DNA of 64,000 bases from Trileptium ribeirensis (lineage: Eukaryota > Nematoda > Enoplea > Enoplida > Thoracostomopsidae): the NCBI GenBank assembly GCA_030248225.1, contig JASANE010027756.1, positions 1 to 64,000 of the forward strand. Direction: 5' to 3'. The notes beneath the pieces are model-generated. The model was not told the origin of the DNA. It saw nothing but the letters and a program-made list of their open reading frames with translations, and did not search any database. The position numbers were made by a program, and so were the translations under genes. This document shows positions 43,345 to 53,449 of this stretch, in pieces; the stretch's first letter is position 1, and each line of letters begins with the position of its first letter.

Positions 43345-44745
43345 AGATATTCCTGCACTAGGCATGGACACCTATGTAAATATGTGCCGCACTTTATTTC
43401 CTACTTTATGCACTAACATATTGTATCTATACCGGCCTTTCGCAGGATCTTCCGTACCACTGTGTGTGGTGTAAGGCACAAATACAACTTATAGAACTAC
43501 AGAATTACCTGTGTCATAAGGCTGGCTTGTCCTTTGAATATACATATATTCATTGTTATATGTCTCTAGATCAATATCGTTTATTTTGTAATATACCGCT
43601 GTCAACCCCCGTCAGCCTCAACCTAGGGTCAGGTATTAAGACAATGTAGGATGTATACTATGACAATATACAGACTTGGACTCTTACTGATTAATTATTA
43701 TTGGTTGAAATTTTCTTTTTGTACTTAATATGTTTATATAAATCTTGATTTTGCTGTTTATGTATATTAGCGATTAACAAATAAAAGTTTCTTTTGTTTG
43801 TTTGAACCTGATGCGATGCAACAATATTTTGCCTCACCGAACAGGTTTTTAATATGCAAATTGTTGCTCGTTCTATAGCTTCCGTAAATTTGCAAAAAAT
43901 TGAAACTTGAAACTTCATATTCTCTTCGGTGTTTTTGGGCTTGCCTTACTTGTAGTAAGTGTTAATTGTGCTGCAGCAAGTTGCGTGAAAAGTTTCAAAT
44001 TTGTAACCAAAAATTAGATTAATTTGTTTATTAACTAGCATCAACAATGTCTTGTTAAATGTTTGTGTTCTGGCGAAGAAATTTTAACAGCAACAACAAA
44101 AACAATTAGCTTACTGAGTAAGAAGTGTTGAATATGCAACCAGAACAGCCTGTAGCAGATATAGTAGGGGATCAATTAAAATTTTTCCCAATAACAGAGG
44201 TGGGAAAACTTGAAAAGAACACTATAGGGGGAAAACTTGAATTGGAGAATTTAATAAATTTAAGCGTCCCAGTCTTGATCTTAGGTCTGCAATGGTCCAC
44301 GGGGAATGGTCCCCAGCCCATCAGTGCCAGACTACTCCATCGCCATAGGAGCCGCCCCTAGTAGCTGCGCAGACAGCCGCAGGTTACCTGTGGACACCGG
44401 CTGTTGCAATAAATTAGCCCTGGAGAGGGCTGTTGGGATGCGAAACAGCTAAACCAAAGGAAACTGTTCTGCGATATGAGCGCACAGCGATTGGAACGCA
44501 TCTTGCTGGTAGCGGTCGCGCTAGCAGAACTCGTTGATATAACCCGGCAGCATATCGCTACGCACACCACGCATGTGCTTTGTTCGAATGTTCTGGCGGT
44601 TCCAGTACGAATCGATGTTCTGCGTATGGACCCCGGTGTGCGGATCGACGAAATGCAGTTGATGATTGACCGTTCGATGGTTTAATCCAAGCGAGCTGAT
44701 GTTGTTATACGCAGCCCACAACCACAGCTTTATAGAAAATCAGGG
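43345..44745. mobile_element. Merlin/IS1016-like transposon remnant, copy D
   Basis: A direct repeat of 17,525-18,700, but with the complete palindrome (44,170-44,245: TTAAAATTTTTCCCAATA ... CTATAGGGGGAAAACTTGAA) and more of the transposase. Small insertions and deletions separate the two (for example AGTAGCTGCGCAGACAGCCG at 44,360 only here). It is cut off at about 44,745, inside the transposase, so the 5' part of the element is missing. Confidence 0.75.
44465..44735 (-). pseudogene. Merlin/ISXO2-like transposase C-terminal half, copy D
   Basis: The minus frame reads WAAYNNISSLGLNHRTVNHQ, then LHFVDPHTGVHTQNIDSYW, then MRGVRSDMLPGYINEFC, a TAG where Trp is expected, and RDRYQQDAFQSLCAHIAEQ. 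NH...NFVDP.TG.HTQ.IE..W is the diagnostic end of the IS1595/ISXO2-like catalytic domain used by Merlin elements. The bases between W and MRG also encode a short linker. The upstream catalytic aspartates are missing and one stop is present. Merlin elements move by cut and paste; this copy cannot. Confidence 0.75.
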
Positions 44746-45849
44746 TAATACATTATACTATTTTGCAATAAAGAGATACTCTCTTAGTTGTGCCTTTTAC
44801 TACTTGTGACAATGTCCACCCTGAATGTTGTGAGGACCACCTTCGAAAGTAATTTTTCGCTTATGAATTACATCTTGTGCCGGTTAATATAATGGGAATT
44901 TTATTACATAGCTAGGCATTAATATTCCGATTCCGGCTTGCGTTTTGTTTTATTACTTGTTCATTTCTCAATACCTTAAAAGTCCAATAGTCACGGTGGT
45001 TGGGAAATCCCCGACCTAGGCGTTTAGTATGATATATAAGACATATTTGTAAAGTATAGATATGTACCGATCTATGTATAATGATTCTTATTTGTTTCTT
45101 TAAAGCTTAGCATCAAGCATAATTTAGCAAACAATTATAATAATTTTTCAGTTGTTTAAGCTTAATTAAACTTTTGGCACCAAGTCGTAGTTTTTTTGTA
45201 TTTAATCACAAGCGAAAACTTCTACGGCTTCTTGAGTCGGCTTCACTTTACATTGTATTGATATTGTCAAGTTTGTTGATTTTTATAACAACAAAAATAT
45301 ATAGATAGAGAAGAAAGTTAACGAAAGTTTACAGTTAGCAACCTAGTAATCATCCTAAATTAGATCAGAAATTAAAACTGTTCATATGTTTAAATATCAG
45401 GCTAATTTATTTTACAAAGAAGCTTGTGGGAAGCTTAAATAATAACCGCTTTACTATAATGCATTTTAGACCGGCTGTCGTGTGGTACTACATATTTACA
45501 ATTAGTATGAGAAAGTCAGCAAGAGGTTACCCTTCTTACAACAACGGATTGTAGGCTTCCATCATCGTATAAATACAGTGTAACACAGACTTCTTTCAAC
45601 AACAATAACTTTTTACAAAATATGCCAGCAGCTGACAGATCACCGTAACGGGGATGCTCTGGCGTTAAGATCTCATAGCAAGTCAAAAACTTAAGCAATG
45701 GTTTACCAATTTTTGGCTACCGATATAACAAACAGGATTATCAAACATTTTATAAGTAATACAATACAGATACATAAGTTTACTGGAAAATTATAAGCCG
45801 TAGTAAGAAACATATAACATCACTTAAAAGCGCCAGATTTATTTAGCAG
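44746..45849. other. Nothing recognised
   Basis: AT-rich sequence; the 45,516-45,698 minus frame has no recognisable motif. Confidence 0.35.
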
Positions 45850-45949
45850 TATTTTACGAAAAACTGTAGAGCGATCTGTGCTATATTAATAAAGATGAAA
45901 CAGAAAGACAGCAAAATCTCACATCTGAGTTATGGGTTTCTGTCGTATT

Positions 45950-47776
45950 TTAGGAAACTGCGGAAACTTATGTATGTTTTTAAGTTCTTTTCTGAATGTT
46001 TTAGACTTGGAATAGGTTGAAAAAACATACATAATAAGTTTATTCCAGACGTTTATAATGCTCGAGGGCATTTTGTGGTCCAAAACTGTAGTGTTAGGTT
46101 TCTGTTTGGGTAATTTTTTCTCATGACCACTGTTATACTAATAGTTCTATATTCGAAGATACCGCTAGTTGTGTTGTCTATTTCTTGGTAAAAATATTTA
46201 AAAGTTTTTGCCAAGCGGCGCCTTTCGAGTGACTGAACGTTCAAAATTCAATAATATATATCGATATCAGTAAGAAACACTTGTGACCACACAGAGAATG
46301 AATATTCAAGAGTGGGTCTCACGGGACCTGTATAGTTGCGTAATGATGTGTCAATATTAGGCGTCCTAATACATTTAAAAATCATTTAGAAACACGGAAA
46401 TCCTTTGGAGCAATGTTATTGCAATGAGAGCTAAATTTGAAGCTTTCTGAAATTGTGATCCAAAGGGTTTGCAGTTACTGCTTGATAGAATAATTTCATT
46501 TGCCAAGAAAATAGAAATGTGTTAGATTCGCAGAACCTAGACACAAAATTTGATACTTTGGAGATTGAAAGTTGCCATTCTTTTGACCAGATTTTAATAT
46601 GATTTAGCGCATCTAGCAAATCTTGGGCCTTAATATATATAACTATTCTGACGGAAAATACATGTGTATAATTTGAGATCGCCCGTAAATAATTTATAGT
46701 TAACGGTTAACATTACCAAGTCTAAGTTCACCAATATCATTGATATATATATAATAAAACAATGTAGGGCCCAGTAGATTGTCTTGTGGGACTCTAGATA
46801 GAACTGGACATGGAATGTACTCTGCACCGTTTATTCTGACGCTAAAAGTTGTATAAGGCAGAAAACGTTTAATCCGTCGCAACAGATAATGTGCCATGTC
46901 AATAGAGTGCAGTTTACTGAGTAATTTATGAATAGAAACCATGTCAAAGCCCTTAGTGATGTCATTACATAGTATATCAACAGGCATGCAGGAGCCAAAA
47001 ACTATTGCCTATTTATGTACTGTTGTGAGAAGTTGAGTTTCGATAGATTTTTTCAATAAATCCATACTGGTTAGACAAAATACAGTTTATAAAGATCTCA
47101 GCGAGGCGTTTATAAATAGTTCCATTATCTTTCGCACGTTTGAAACTAAGAAATACACGGTAATTTGATGGGACACATTGGTCTTATTTTTATGGACAAC
47201 AGTATTATCAGGGTGAACTCAATATCAGGAAGTACGCTAGTAAAGTAAGATTGTTCAAATATGTAAGCGACAGGGACACAAATCGTATTCCTCATTCACG
47301 AACAAACTGTTTTATCGAAGCCATCCGGTGAGCAACAGTAGTTGCATTCAGTTATGACACTGCGGTGCGACTGCTGTCATCAACAACCGTTCCACTGGAA
47401 GCAGTTTTTAGCTTCTAAATTTCGAGAAGCAGTGTTTAGTAACATACTTATAGAAACAGTTTCCGTCGTTTGATATTAGAATTTTACTCGCTCTTTTGCG
47501 CATGACGAATTGTGGGTATCCAAGTGATAATATAGCGCAGAACAAACACCACATATCATTGACATACATTGAACAGAACAAGTTAACCAAAATCGATATA
47601 AAGAAGAATGGCGTTGGTTTGTGAAAGTCAGAGTTTTTTAAAATCAAATTTAACTTCAATGTTACATTCAAAAGAATTTAGTGTGGTGTGATGGCCTGAA
47701 GTAGTTGTGATCTGAAGCGGACAATGGTTCGCAGGGTCCATGTGGCGAACTATCGTGGTTGAGTTAATTATAATTA
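45950..47776 (-). pseudogene. LINE endonuclease end and reverse transcriptase (degraded, antisense)
   Basis: Recognisable blocks from high to low coordinate: a shifted SASDHNYF (SDH of the endonuclease, about 47,715), SYIFEQSYFTSVLPDIE (47,260-47,215), DILCNDITKGFDMVSIHKLL (46,980), FSVRINGAEYIPCPVLSRVP, then LLGPTLFYYIYINDIG and TGDLKLYT (46,650), where the catalytic FADD is lost. SLERRRLAKTFKYFYQEID (46,230) and NVWNKLIM (46,030) are the C-terminal segment. Many stops and shifts are present, and no activity is possible. Confidence 0.7.
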
Positions 47777-47780
47777 CGTC
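47777..47780. repeat. Gypsy target-site duplication, left
   Basis: CGTC directly precedes the left LTR and recurs at 52,623-52,626 after the right LTR. Four-base duplications are usual for Ty3/Gypsy elements. Confidence 0.85.
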
Positions 47781-48025
47781 TGAAGTGGTACAAGCAACTG
47801 ATGAGCAAAAAGTGATTTATTACAAAGAGGAAACAGTTTATATACAGTAAAACAAGGAAGGTATTGCATCATTTGTCTATGCAAAATTATGAATATGCAA
47901 AATAGATAATATGCAAAATTATGAATGTTACGTGTTCGCTGCTATATTCACGCGACAAAGTATTCCGTCATTTTCATGTGTCAAAATTCAGTTAGCATGA
48001 AAACGGGATGATATAGTTCCTACAA
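47781..48025 (-). repeat. Gypsy 3' LTR (left end on the plus strand)
   Basis: 245 bp, starting TGAAGTGGTACAAGC and ending GTTCCTACA. Against the other LTR I see two base changes (GAAACAG/GAAACTG and GTGTCAA/GTGTTAA) and one extra 17-bp piece (a duplication around ATGCAAAATAGATAAT). Near-identical LTRs point to a recent insertion. Confidence 0.92.
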
Positions 48026-48041
48026 TATTCCCCCTCTAGAC
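48026..48041 (-). promoter_or_regulatory. Polypurine tract
   Basis: The minus strand reads AGAGGGGGAATAT directly before the 3' LTR. Purine tracts in this position prime plus-strand DNA synthesis in LTR elements. Confidence 0.75.
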
Positions 48042-49184
48042 GGCAGTCGTTAATGTAGCAGGAAACTTGACGTTTCGGGGAGATCGTCGAACCTTGCCAT
48101 CCACCCTAGATGCTGAAGAAGTCACCGCTTCATTGTCGATGAAGGCAGGTTTGAGGCGGTCGATGGAAACTACTACAGTCTTTCCACACTTGTCGATTGT
48201 GAAGTGTTTAGTGTTTCGCTTGACAACGCGGAATGGCCCGTCGTATGGAGGTTGAAGAGGCTTGCGGATGGCATCGTGTCGCAAGAAGATGAACGCTGAT
48301 TGTTGAAGGGATGAAGGGACATATGATGGTCGTTCAACGGATCGAGTAGAAGTTGGTTGCAGTTTACGCATCGAACACCGTAAACGATCGGCAAATGATG
48401 TAGGATCGGCGATTTGTTGAGAGGACGCGGATATCATTTCACCGGGAAGACGGATTGAAGTTCCATAGATCATTTCAGCTGCTGTTGCTTTAATGTCCTC
48501 TTTGATTGTTGACCGGATACCAAGGAGCACTAAGGGTAAAACTTCTGTCCAGCGTTGGGCATTGTTGTGACTTTTTAGAGCAGCTTTGAGTTGACGATGA
48601 AGTCGCTCCACCATGCCATTGGACATTGGGTGATAAGCCGTAGGTCGAAAATGGCTAACTCCCAATAAACGAGTGAGTTTGCCGAACAACGAGGATTCGA
48701 ACTGTCGACCGCGATCGGTGGTGATATATGTGGGCACTCCAAAACGAGATACCCAACCAGACACCAGGGCTTTGGCCACGGTATCAGCTGTGATGTTGGC
48801 AATTGGAATTGGTTCGGGCCAACGAGAAAATCGATCGACAATTGTTAGAATGTACGTTTGACCATCTGAAGGAGGGAAGGGACCGACGATGTCGACTTGG
48901 ATGTGGTCGAATCGGTGATCAGGAGGTTGAAACTTCCCGAGGGGTGAAATCGTATGACGGATGATTTTGGTTCGCTGACACTCGAGACATGTTTTGGCCC
49001 ATCGACGGACATCTTGGCTAATTCCAGGCCATACAAATCGTTGCGTGACCAGGCGTTGTGTCGCCCGAATGCCGGGATGAGAAAGGGAATGTAAGTTGTT
49101 GAAAGCAGCACGGCGGAATGACTCTGGGAGCCAGGGACGTGCAGCACCAGTTGATACATCGCACCAGATCGGACGAGAGCACAT
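48036..49184 (-). pseudogene. Gypsy integrase
   Basis: A 382-codon frame. The N-terminal zinc-binding part has LHSLSHPG and TCLECQ (H-x3-H, C-x2-C). The DDE core follows: [15 protein letters not shown] (first Asp), [11 protein letters not shown] (second Asp) and [20 protein letters not shown] (Glu). The C-terminus carries a GPY/F module ([12 protein letters not shown]) and no chromodomain. It inserts the cDNA into host DNA. It lies in a different frame from the RNase H part upstream, with a stop at 49,202, so a frameshift separates them; all catalytic residues are intact. Confidence 0.9.
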
Positions 49185-49201
49185 AGGAACAACGACTGGC
49201 T

Positions 49202-50293
49202 TTAATTGCAGCGATGAATCGTTTGTGTGCTGTATTGAACAGTCAGTGTATAGTCGATTCCCATCGACGTAGCATGAATTCTGGACAATGCATCGGCTGC
49301 TTGATTGCTTTTACCTTTGATATGGCGGATGTCAGTAGTGAACTCGGCTATGAAGGACAGATGACGCAGCTCGCGAGGAGATTGACGCTCCGATTGAGTT
49401 CGAAGCGCAAACGTTAGCGGCTTGTGATCGGTGAGCACGAAGAAGTGACGCCCTTCGGCCATGTGTCGAAAATGCCGGATTGCGAGGTAGATTGCCAGCA
49501 GTTCTCGACCGAACGTGCTATACCTGACCTCTGCGGGTGTCAGCTTTTTGGAGAAAAACGACAGTGGCTCGAAAACACCATTGTGTTCTTGTTGAAGCAC
49601 CGCGCCGATAACCACATCGGATGCGTCGACGATGATGTTGAGAGAGGCATCGGGATGTGGATGCGTTAACATTGTCGCGTTGGCCAAAGCTTGTTTACAA
49701 GCTACAAAGGCGCCAGACGATGTTTCGCACCAGGGAATTGTCTTACCCGGCTTCGCATTTCGGATAAGGTTCGTCAGCGGGGATGTTATTTCGGCGCATT
49801 TGGGAATAAAGCGATGATAAAAGTTCAGCATTCCGAGGAATTCTTGCAGCTTTTTCACAGTTTCTGGCAGAGGGAAATCTTGAATTGCTTGAACTTTGGA
49901 TTCGAGGGGACGAATTCCGCTGCTGTCGACAAAATGTCCAAGAAATTCGAGGGATGTTACGCCGAATTCACATTTTTGAGGATTGATTGTCAATCCGAAA
50001 TCGTCGAGGCGTTGGAGCAGTTGTTCGAGGTGCTGTTGATGGTCGTCGTGACTTTTGCTTGCCACCAAGATGTCGTCAAGGTAGGCGTAGCAGAACTCGA
50101 AACCACGGATAATTTGATCGATGAACCGCTGAAATGTTTGAGCGGCATTCCGGAGACCAAAAGGCATTCGCACGTACTCGAAAAGACCAAACGGTGTAAC
50201 GATGGCTGTTTTGTGTATGTCTTCGTCGGCCAACGGAATTTGATGATAGGCTCGAACCAAATCCACCTTCGAAAAAATCGTTTTGCCAGCCAA
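49202..50293 (-). pseudogene. Gypsy reverse transcriptase (palm) and RNase H
   Basis: The frame opens [20 protein letters not shown] (first catalytic Asp in KVDL). It continues with [18 protein letters not shown] and [14 protein letters not shown] (YLDD), then the thumb ([32 protein letters not shown]) and RNase H ([57 protein letters not shown]). All key residues are present. It is joined upstream to 50,309-50,563 by a single stop and ends in a frameshift before the integrase. It copies element RNA into DNA. Confidence 0.9.
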
Positions 50294-50308
50294 AGACGCC
50301 GTGAAATC

Positions 50309-50563
50309 TTAGATGTGAGGAATGGGATACCGATCCGGGATTGTCGAATTGTTGAGTGCTCTGTAGTCACCGCATGGTCGCCAGTCGCCGTTTTTCTTGG
50401 GGACCATGTGCAATGGCGAAGAGAAGCAACTCGATGATGGCCGGATGATGCCCAATTCAAGCATGTGATCGAATTCGTCTTTGGCAATTTTGAATTTATT
50501 CGGGGGAAGTCGACGCGGACGGCTGTGAACGGGCGGACCTTTTGTTTCTATATAATGACGCAC
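50309..50563 (-). pseudogene. Gypsy reverse transcriptase, N-terminal fingers
   Basis: Reads [20 protein letters not shown], then [40 protein letters not shown] and DRYPIPHI. This is the conserved start of Ty3/Gypsy reverse transcriptase. A TAA directly follows PIPHI where related elements have a sense codon (usually Gln), and the frame then continues DFTASLAGK into the palm. One base change would explain the stop. Confidence 0.88.
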
Positions 50564-51105
50564 CGTGTGATGAAGGTTGTTGACGAAGCTAGTGATGGTG
50601 ATGCGCGGAAATTTTTTTCAGGATTCGGGAATACTGCGATGTAGCGCTTGGGTCTAAGATAGTCAGCTGCACGGACTGAACGGCGGCGTTGATGCCATTG
50701 AATTGACAACCGGGTAATTCCATCGTGTAGACGAAGTCGTTTGACGTCAGGAACGAGGTCGAAATGCGAAAGGAAATCGACGCCAATGATTGAATGACTG
50801 ACGTCGGCAATGACGAATACCCATCGAAGAACACGTTTGACGCCAAAATCCAACGTAATGGAACGTTGCCCGTAGGTGCGGATTGTCGTATCGTTCGCCG
50901 CTTGCAGTTGCGGGGTTGACTGAGGACGGCGTCGATCAACCGCTGAGGCTTTGAGGACACTGATCTGTGCGCCGGTGTCGATGAGAAACCGATGCCCAGA
51001 ATTACGGTCCACGACAAAGAAAAGACGGTTGAGAACGGCGGGAGCACTCGTCGTGGCTAATGTCCCGCATTGGCGTTTCCCGACATTGAACACGGGGATC
51101 GACAT
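50548..51105 (-). pseudogene. Gypsy protease and linker
   Basis: Contains FLIDTGAQISVLKAS, the aspartic-protease active site (DTGA), followed by SIIGVDFLSHFDLVPD, the usual second landmark. It cleaves the Gag-Pol polyprotein as a dimer. It overlaps gag by 49 bp in another frame, which fits translational frameshifting between gag and pol. At its 3' end a run of seven A on the minus strand (50,613-50,620) marks where the frame changes relative to reverse transcriptase. Confidence 0.85.
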
Positions 51106-51911
51106 TTCGTTGCGTCAGACCCGACCTTCGCATGATACCAGCAGATGTCGTTTTGTCGTTGACCTTGCCGAGATTGACTGCGCAGCCTTGCTCGGAATTG
51201 AGACACTCGTCGTCGCCCGCGGTTGTTGACTGACAACGAAGCTACCATTTGTCGAAGGCTTTGAACCTCCGCTCGTAACGATTGAATCTCGGTTGACACC
51301 GGGGAATCGCTCGTCACGGTTGACATCGGAGGATCGCTCGTCACGGTTGACACAATCGGCGATGCCACTTCCATGACCTTATCCGCCAACGTTGCCGCTG
51401 CTTCGAGGGTTGGGCTCTCTGCTGCCGTGATCACCATTTGAACATGAGTTGGCAGTCGCTGGAGAAACAGCTGACGAAGGATTGAATCGTCAAGGGAGGA
51501 ACAATGCGAACCCAGCAGCTGGCGCATGTGGCGAAGAAGTTGACTTGGCTTTCGATCACCAAGTTCTTCAGCATTGAGAAGCTGTTGAACTCGCCGTTGG
51601 TCGGACGCGGACAGTCGTCGAACGAGTTGTTCTCGAAGCACGTCGTATGGATTGTCGCGCGGCGGGTTGATAAGAAGATCTCGCACCTCTGTCGCATGTT
51701 CAGGCGCCAGGGACCCAACGACGTAGTAGAACTTTGTTTGTTGCGTCGTAATGGTACGGGTGGCGAACTGAGCCTCGACCTGGGCAAACCACAACTCGGG
51801 ATCGGCAGGCCAAAACGGGGGCAACTTGATCGCGGCGGCTGAAACTGTCGCTTGATCGGGACCTTGCATTGACACGGACTGACTTGACTCTTTGCGGGGA
51901 TCGATCGACAT
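51057..51911 (-). CDS. Gypsy Gag
   Basis: The first ATG (51,911, MSIDPRKESSQ) gives 284 codons; a longer open frame begins at a non-ATG codon. The capsid-like part carries KLPPFWPADPELWFAQVEAQ, YVVGSLAPEHATEVRDLL and RLPTHVQMVITAAE, typical of this Gypsy group. Near the C-terminus CWYHAKVGSDATKCRSPC is a Cys-His knuckle that packages RNA. Repeats of STVTSD (51,300-51,345) lie between the two parts. The gene is uninterrupted and ends by overlapping the protease frame. Confidence 0.88.
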   Translation of the reverse strand: MSIDPRKESSQSVSMQGPDQATVSAAAIKLPPFWPADPELWFAQVEAQFATRTITTQQTKFYYVVGSLAPEHATEVRDLLINPPRDNPYDVLREQLVRRLSASDQRRVQQLLNAEELGDRKPSQLLRHMRQLLGSHCSSLDDSILRQLFLQRLPTHVQMVITAAESPTLEAAATLADKVMEVASPIVSTVTSDPPMSTVTSDSPVSTEIQSLRAEVQSLRQMVASLSVNNRGRRRVSQFRARLRSQSRQGQRQNDICWYHAKVGSDATKCRSPCSMSGNANAGH

Positions 51912-52376
51912 GACTCTTGACCCAACAGGAACTGACCAAAAACGACGGACCTGACAGAAAACCCACTCGCCGTCGAGACGTCGTTGCACAATCGGGGAAT
52001 CGAAAGGGTTTGATTGACTGGAACAGTCGGAATCGTTTGATCAAACGGCTCGCTTGTCTCGAACGGTTGAATTGTTGTTGAACCGATTGAACTAACGACC
52101 TGATTCGTCAAACTACCCGTGAATGGAACGTCAAAACGAAACGGCTTGCAAGGAATCGAATCGAGGTTGTCGCGAAAAAACCTTGCACGGAGCGGAATTG
52201 GGCTCGAATTTGCCCAACCGTTGTCGCAACGGGGCGGTTGATGAACGATTGCTCGTACCACAACACAAAACGAGGACTGATGCCGGCAAGTGGAGTTGAC
52301 CTAGCGAACTTGCGGTTGGGAGTCAAACGCCGTCCCAATAAGCCAAGCTAACAGTTGATTAATAAAACAAAACGTT

Positions 52377-52393
52377 GAATGTCGGGTTCACCA
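52377..52393 (-). promoter_or_regulatory. Gypsy primer-binding site
   Basis: Directly after the 5' LTR the minus strand reads TGGTGAACCCGACATTC, complementary to a tRNA 3' end (…CACCA). It is close to, but not identical with, the tRNA-Trp primer site reported for CsRn1-type elements. Confidence 0.6.
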
Positions 52394-52394
52394 A

Positions 52395-52622
52395 TGAAGT
52401 GGTACAAGCAACTGATGAGCAAAAAGTGATTTATTACAAAGAGGAAACTGTTTATATACAGTAAAACAAGGAAGGTATTGCATCATTTGTCTATGCAAAA
52501 TTATGAATATGCAAAATTATGAATGTTACGTGTTCGCTGCTATATTCACGCGACAAAGTATTCCGTCATTTTCATGTGTTAAAATTCAGTTAGCATGAAA
52601 ACGGGATGATATAGTTCCTACA
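52395..52622 (-). repeat. Gypsy 5' LTR (right end on the plus strand)
   Basis: 228 bp with TG...CA ends on its own strand. It lacks the 17-bp extra piece of the other LTR. It is followed by the CGTC target duplication (52,623-52,626). Confidence 0.92.
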
Positions 52623-52626
52623 CGTC

Positions 52627-53230
52627 TAAGACGTTATTTTCAATGGCTGGAAAATTGGCGAGCTGGTGAATCCCTGCTTCGGCAAAACGAGTTAGAAATG
52701 ACTGGTACTCCGGCAGTTTCGAGAAATTCAGCTAATGCACGACTATGATGACAAATTAAAATTACCCAAAAGTATAATTTACTATTGAACATAATTGAAC
52801 ATTGAACATTCACCCCAAGGATGGAACGGATCGTAGAAGCGGCTTTGCGATTTTCGTACATGACTGCTGGAAGGGGCTCTGCATGATCCTGTGCGCAACT
52901 GGAAGCGGTAAGCGCAAGCAAAATTTACTTTGGGTACCGATAGTACGTCTATGGCAATGATTTCAAAACCATTAAATATATTGTTTTGAACAGGCAAGTA
53001 CGTTAAGCAGTCATGTACGAAACTCGCAACGATCTGATCCACTTCAACGATCTGTTCCATCCTTGCGGTGAAGTTTATCCCTACTCAAATTAACCATGCT
53101 GTCAGGAATACTGTCGCTTAGCCAGCCAAATTTCAGCAAATTCTATAACTGAGTAAATTTCGGTTCAAGTAACACTTCAAGTTCATTCATTGCATTGCAG
53201 AGGCTGCGAGCGTTAAAATACTTGTATTTG
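52627..53230 (-). pseudogene. LINE endonuclease, N-terminal half (degraded)
   Basis: YKYFNARSLCNAMNELEVLL (about 53,226-53,167) is the start of the AP endonuclease and matches the LINE at 10.04 kb. WLSDSIPDS follows, where ETWL-type sequence has lost its Glu. Further down, ALAEFLETAGVP and QLANFPAIENNVLD (about 52,680-52,627) lead straight into the part at 47,776 on the far side of the Gypsy element. Confidence 0.7.
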
Positions 53231-53449
53231 AGCACGTTTTTGTTCACATATTTCGGTGAATTTGCTCACTGCCGTGTCGAGCACAACCTTTAAAATCAAA
53301 CAGGTAGTGATTTGTCGATCATCACGTAGTGATCCACATTATTTGGATTTCGTCCAGCTTCATTATTCCTCTTTTTTACCTTTTGCCGTAACCGCTCCAA
53401 TATGTTTTGTCTCCTCCAGAGTCATAGAAACTTATGAAAATGTTCTGGT

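Larger units (their letters stand above)
47781..52622 (-). mobile_element. Ty3/Gypsy LTR retrotransposon (CsRn1/Mag-like group)
   Basis: A 4.84-kb element on the minus strand with two LTRs and CGTC target duplications. The gene order gag, protease, reverse transcriptase, RNase H, integrase defines Ty3/Gypsy. There is no envelope gene and no chromodomain. The integrase style ([26 protein letters not shown]), the CHCC gag knuckle and the tRNA-Trp-like primer site resemble the CsRn1 group known from helminths and arthropods. It is visibly richer in G+C than its surroundings. Coding is split by a gag-pol frame change, a pol frameshift in a run of A, one stop and a second pol frameshift. Confidence 0.9.

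Noticed and set aside
47341..47350. TTGCATTCAG at 47,341 as another leader copy
   Set aside because: Only the last 10 nt match, it lies inside the body of an antisense LINE, and it is in the wrong orientation.
49691..50437. 248-codon plus-strand open frame across the Gypsy pol gene
   Set aside because: It is antisense to reverse transcriptase, which has all its family motifs on the minus strand; the plus frame has none.
51431..52261. 276-codon minus frame overlapping gag
   Set aside because: Ser/Pro/Arg-rich and out of frame with gag, which carries the capsid and zinc-knuckle motifs; it is a shadow.
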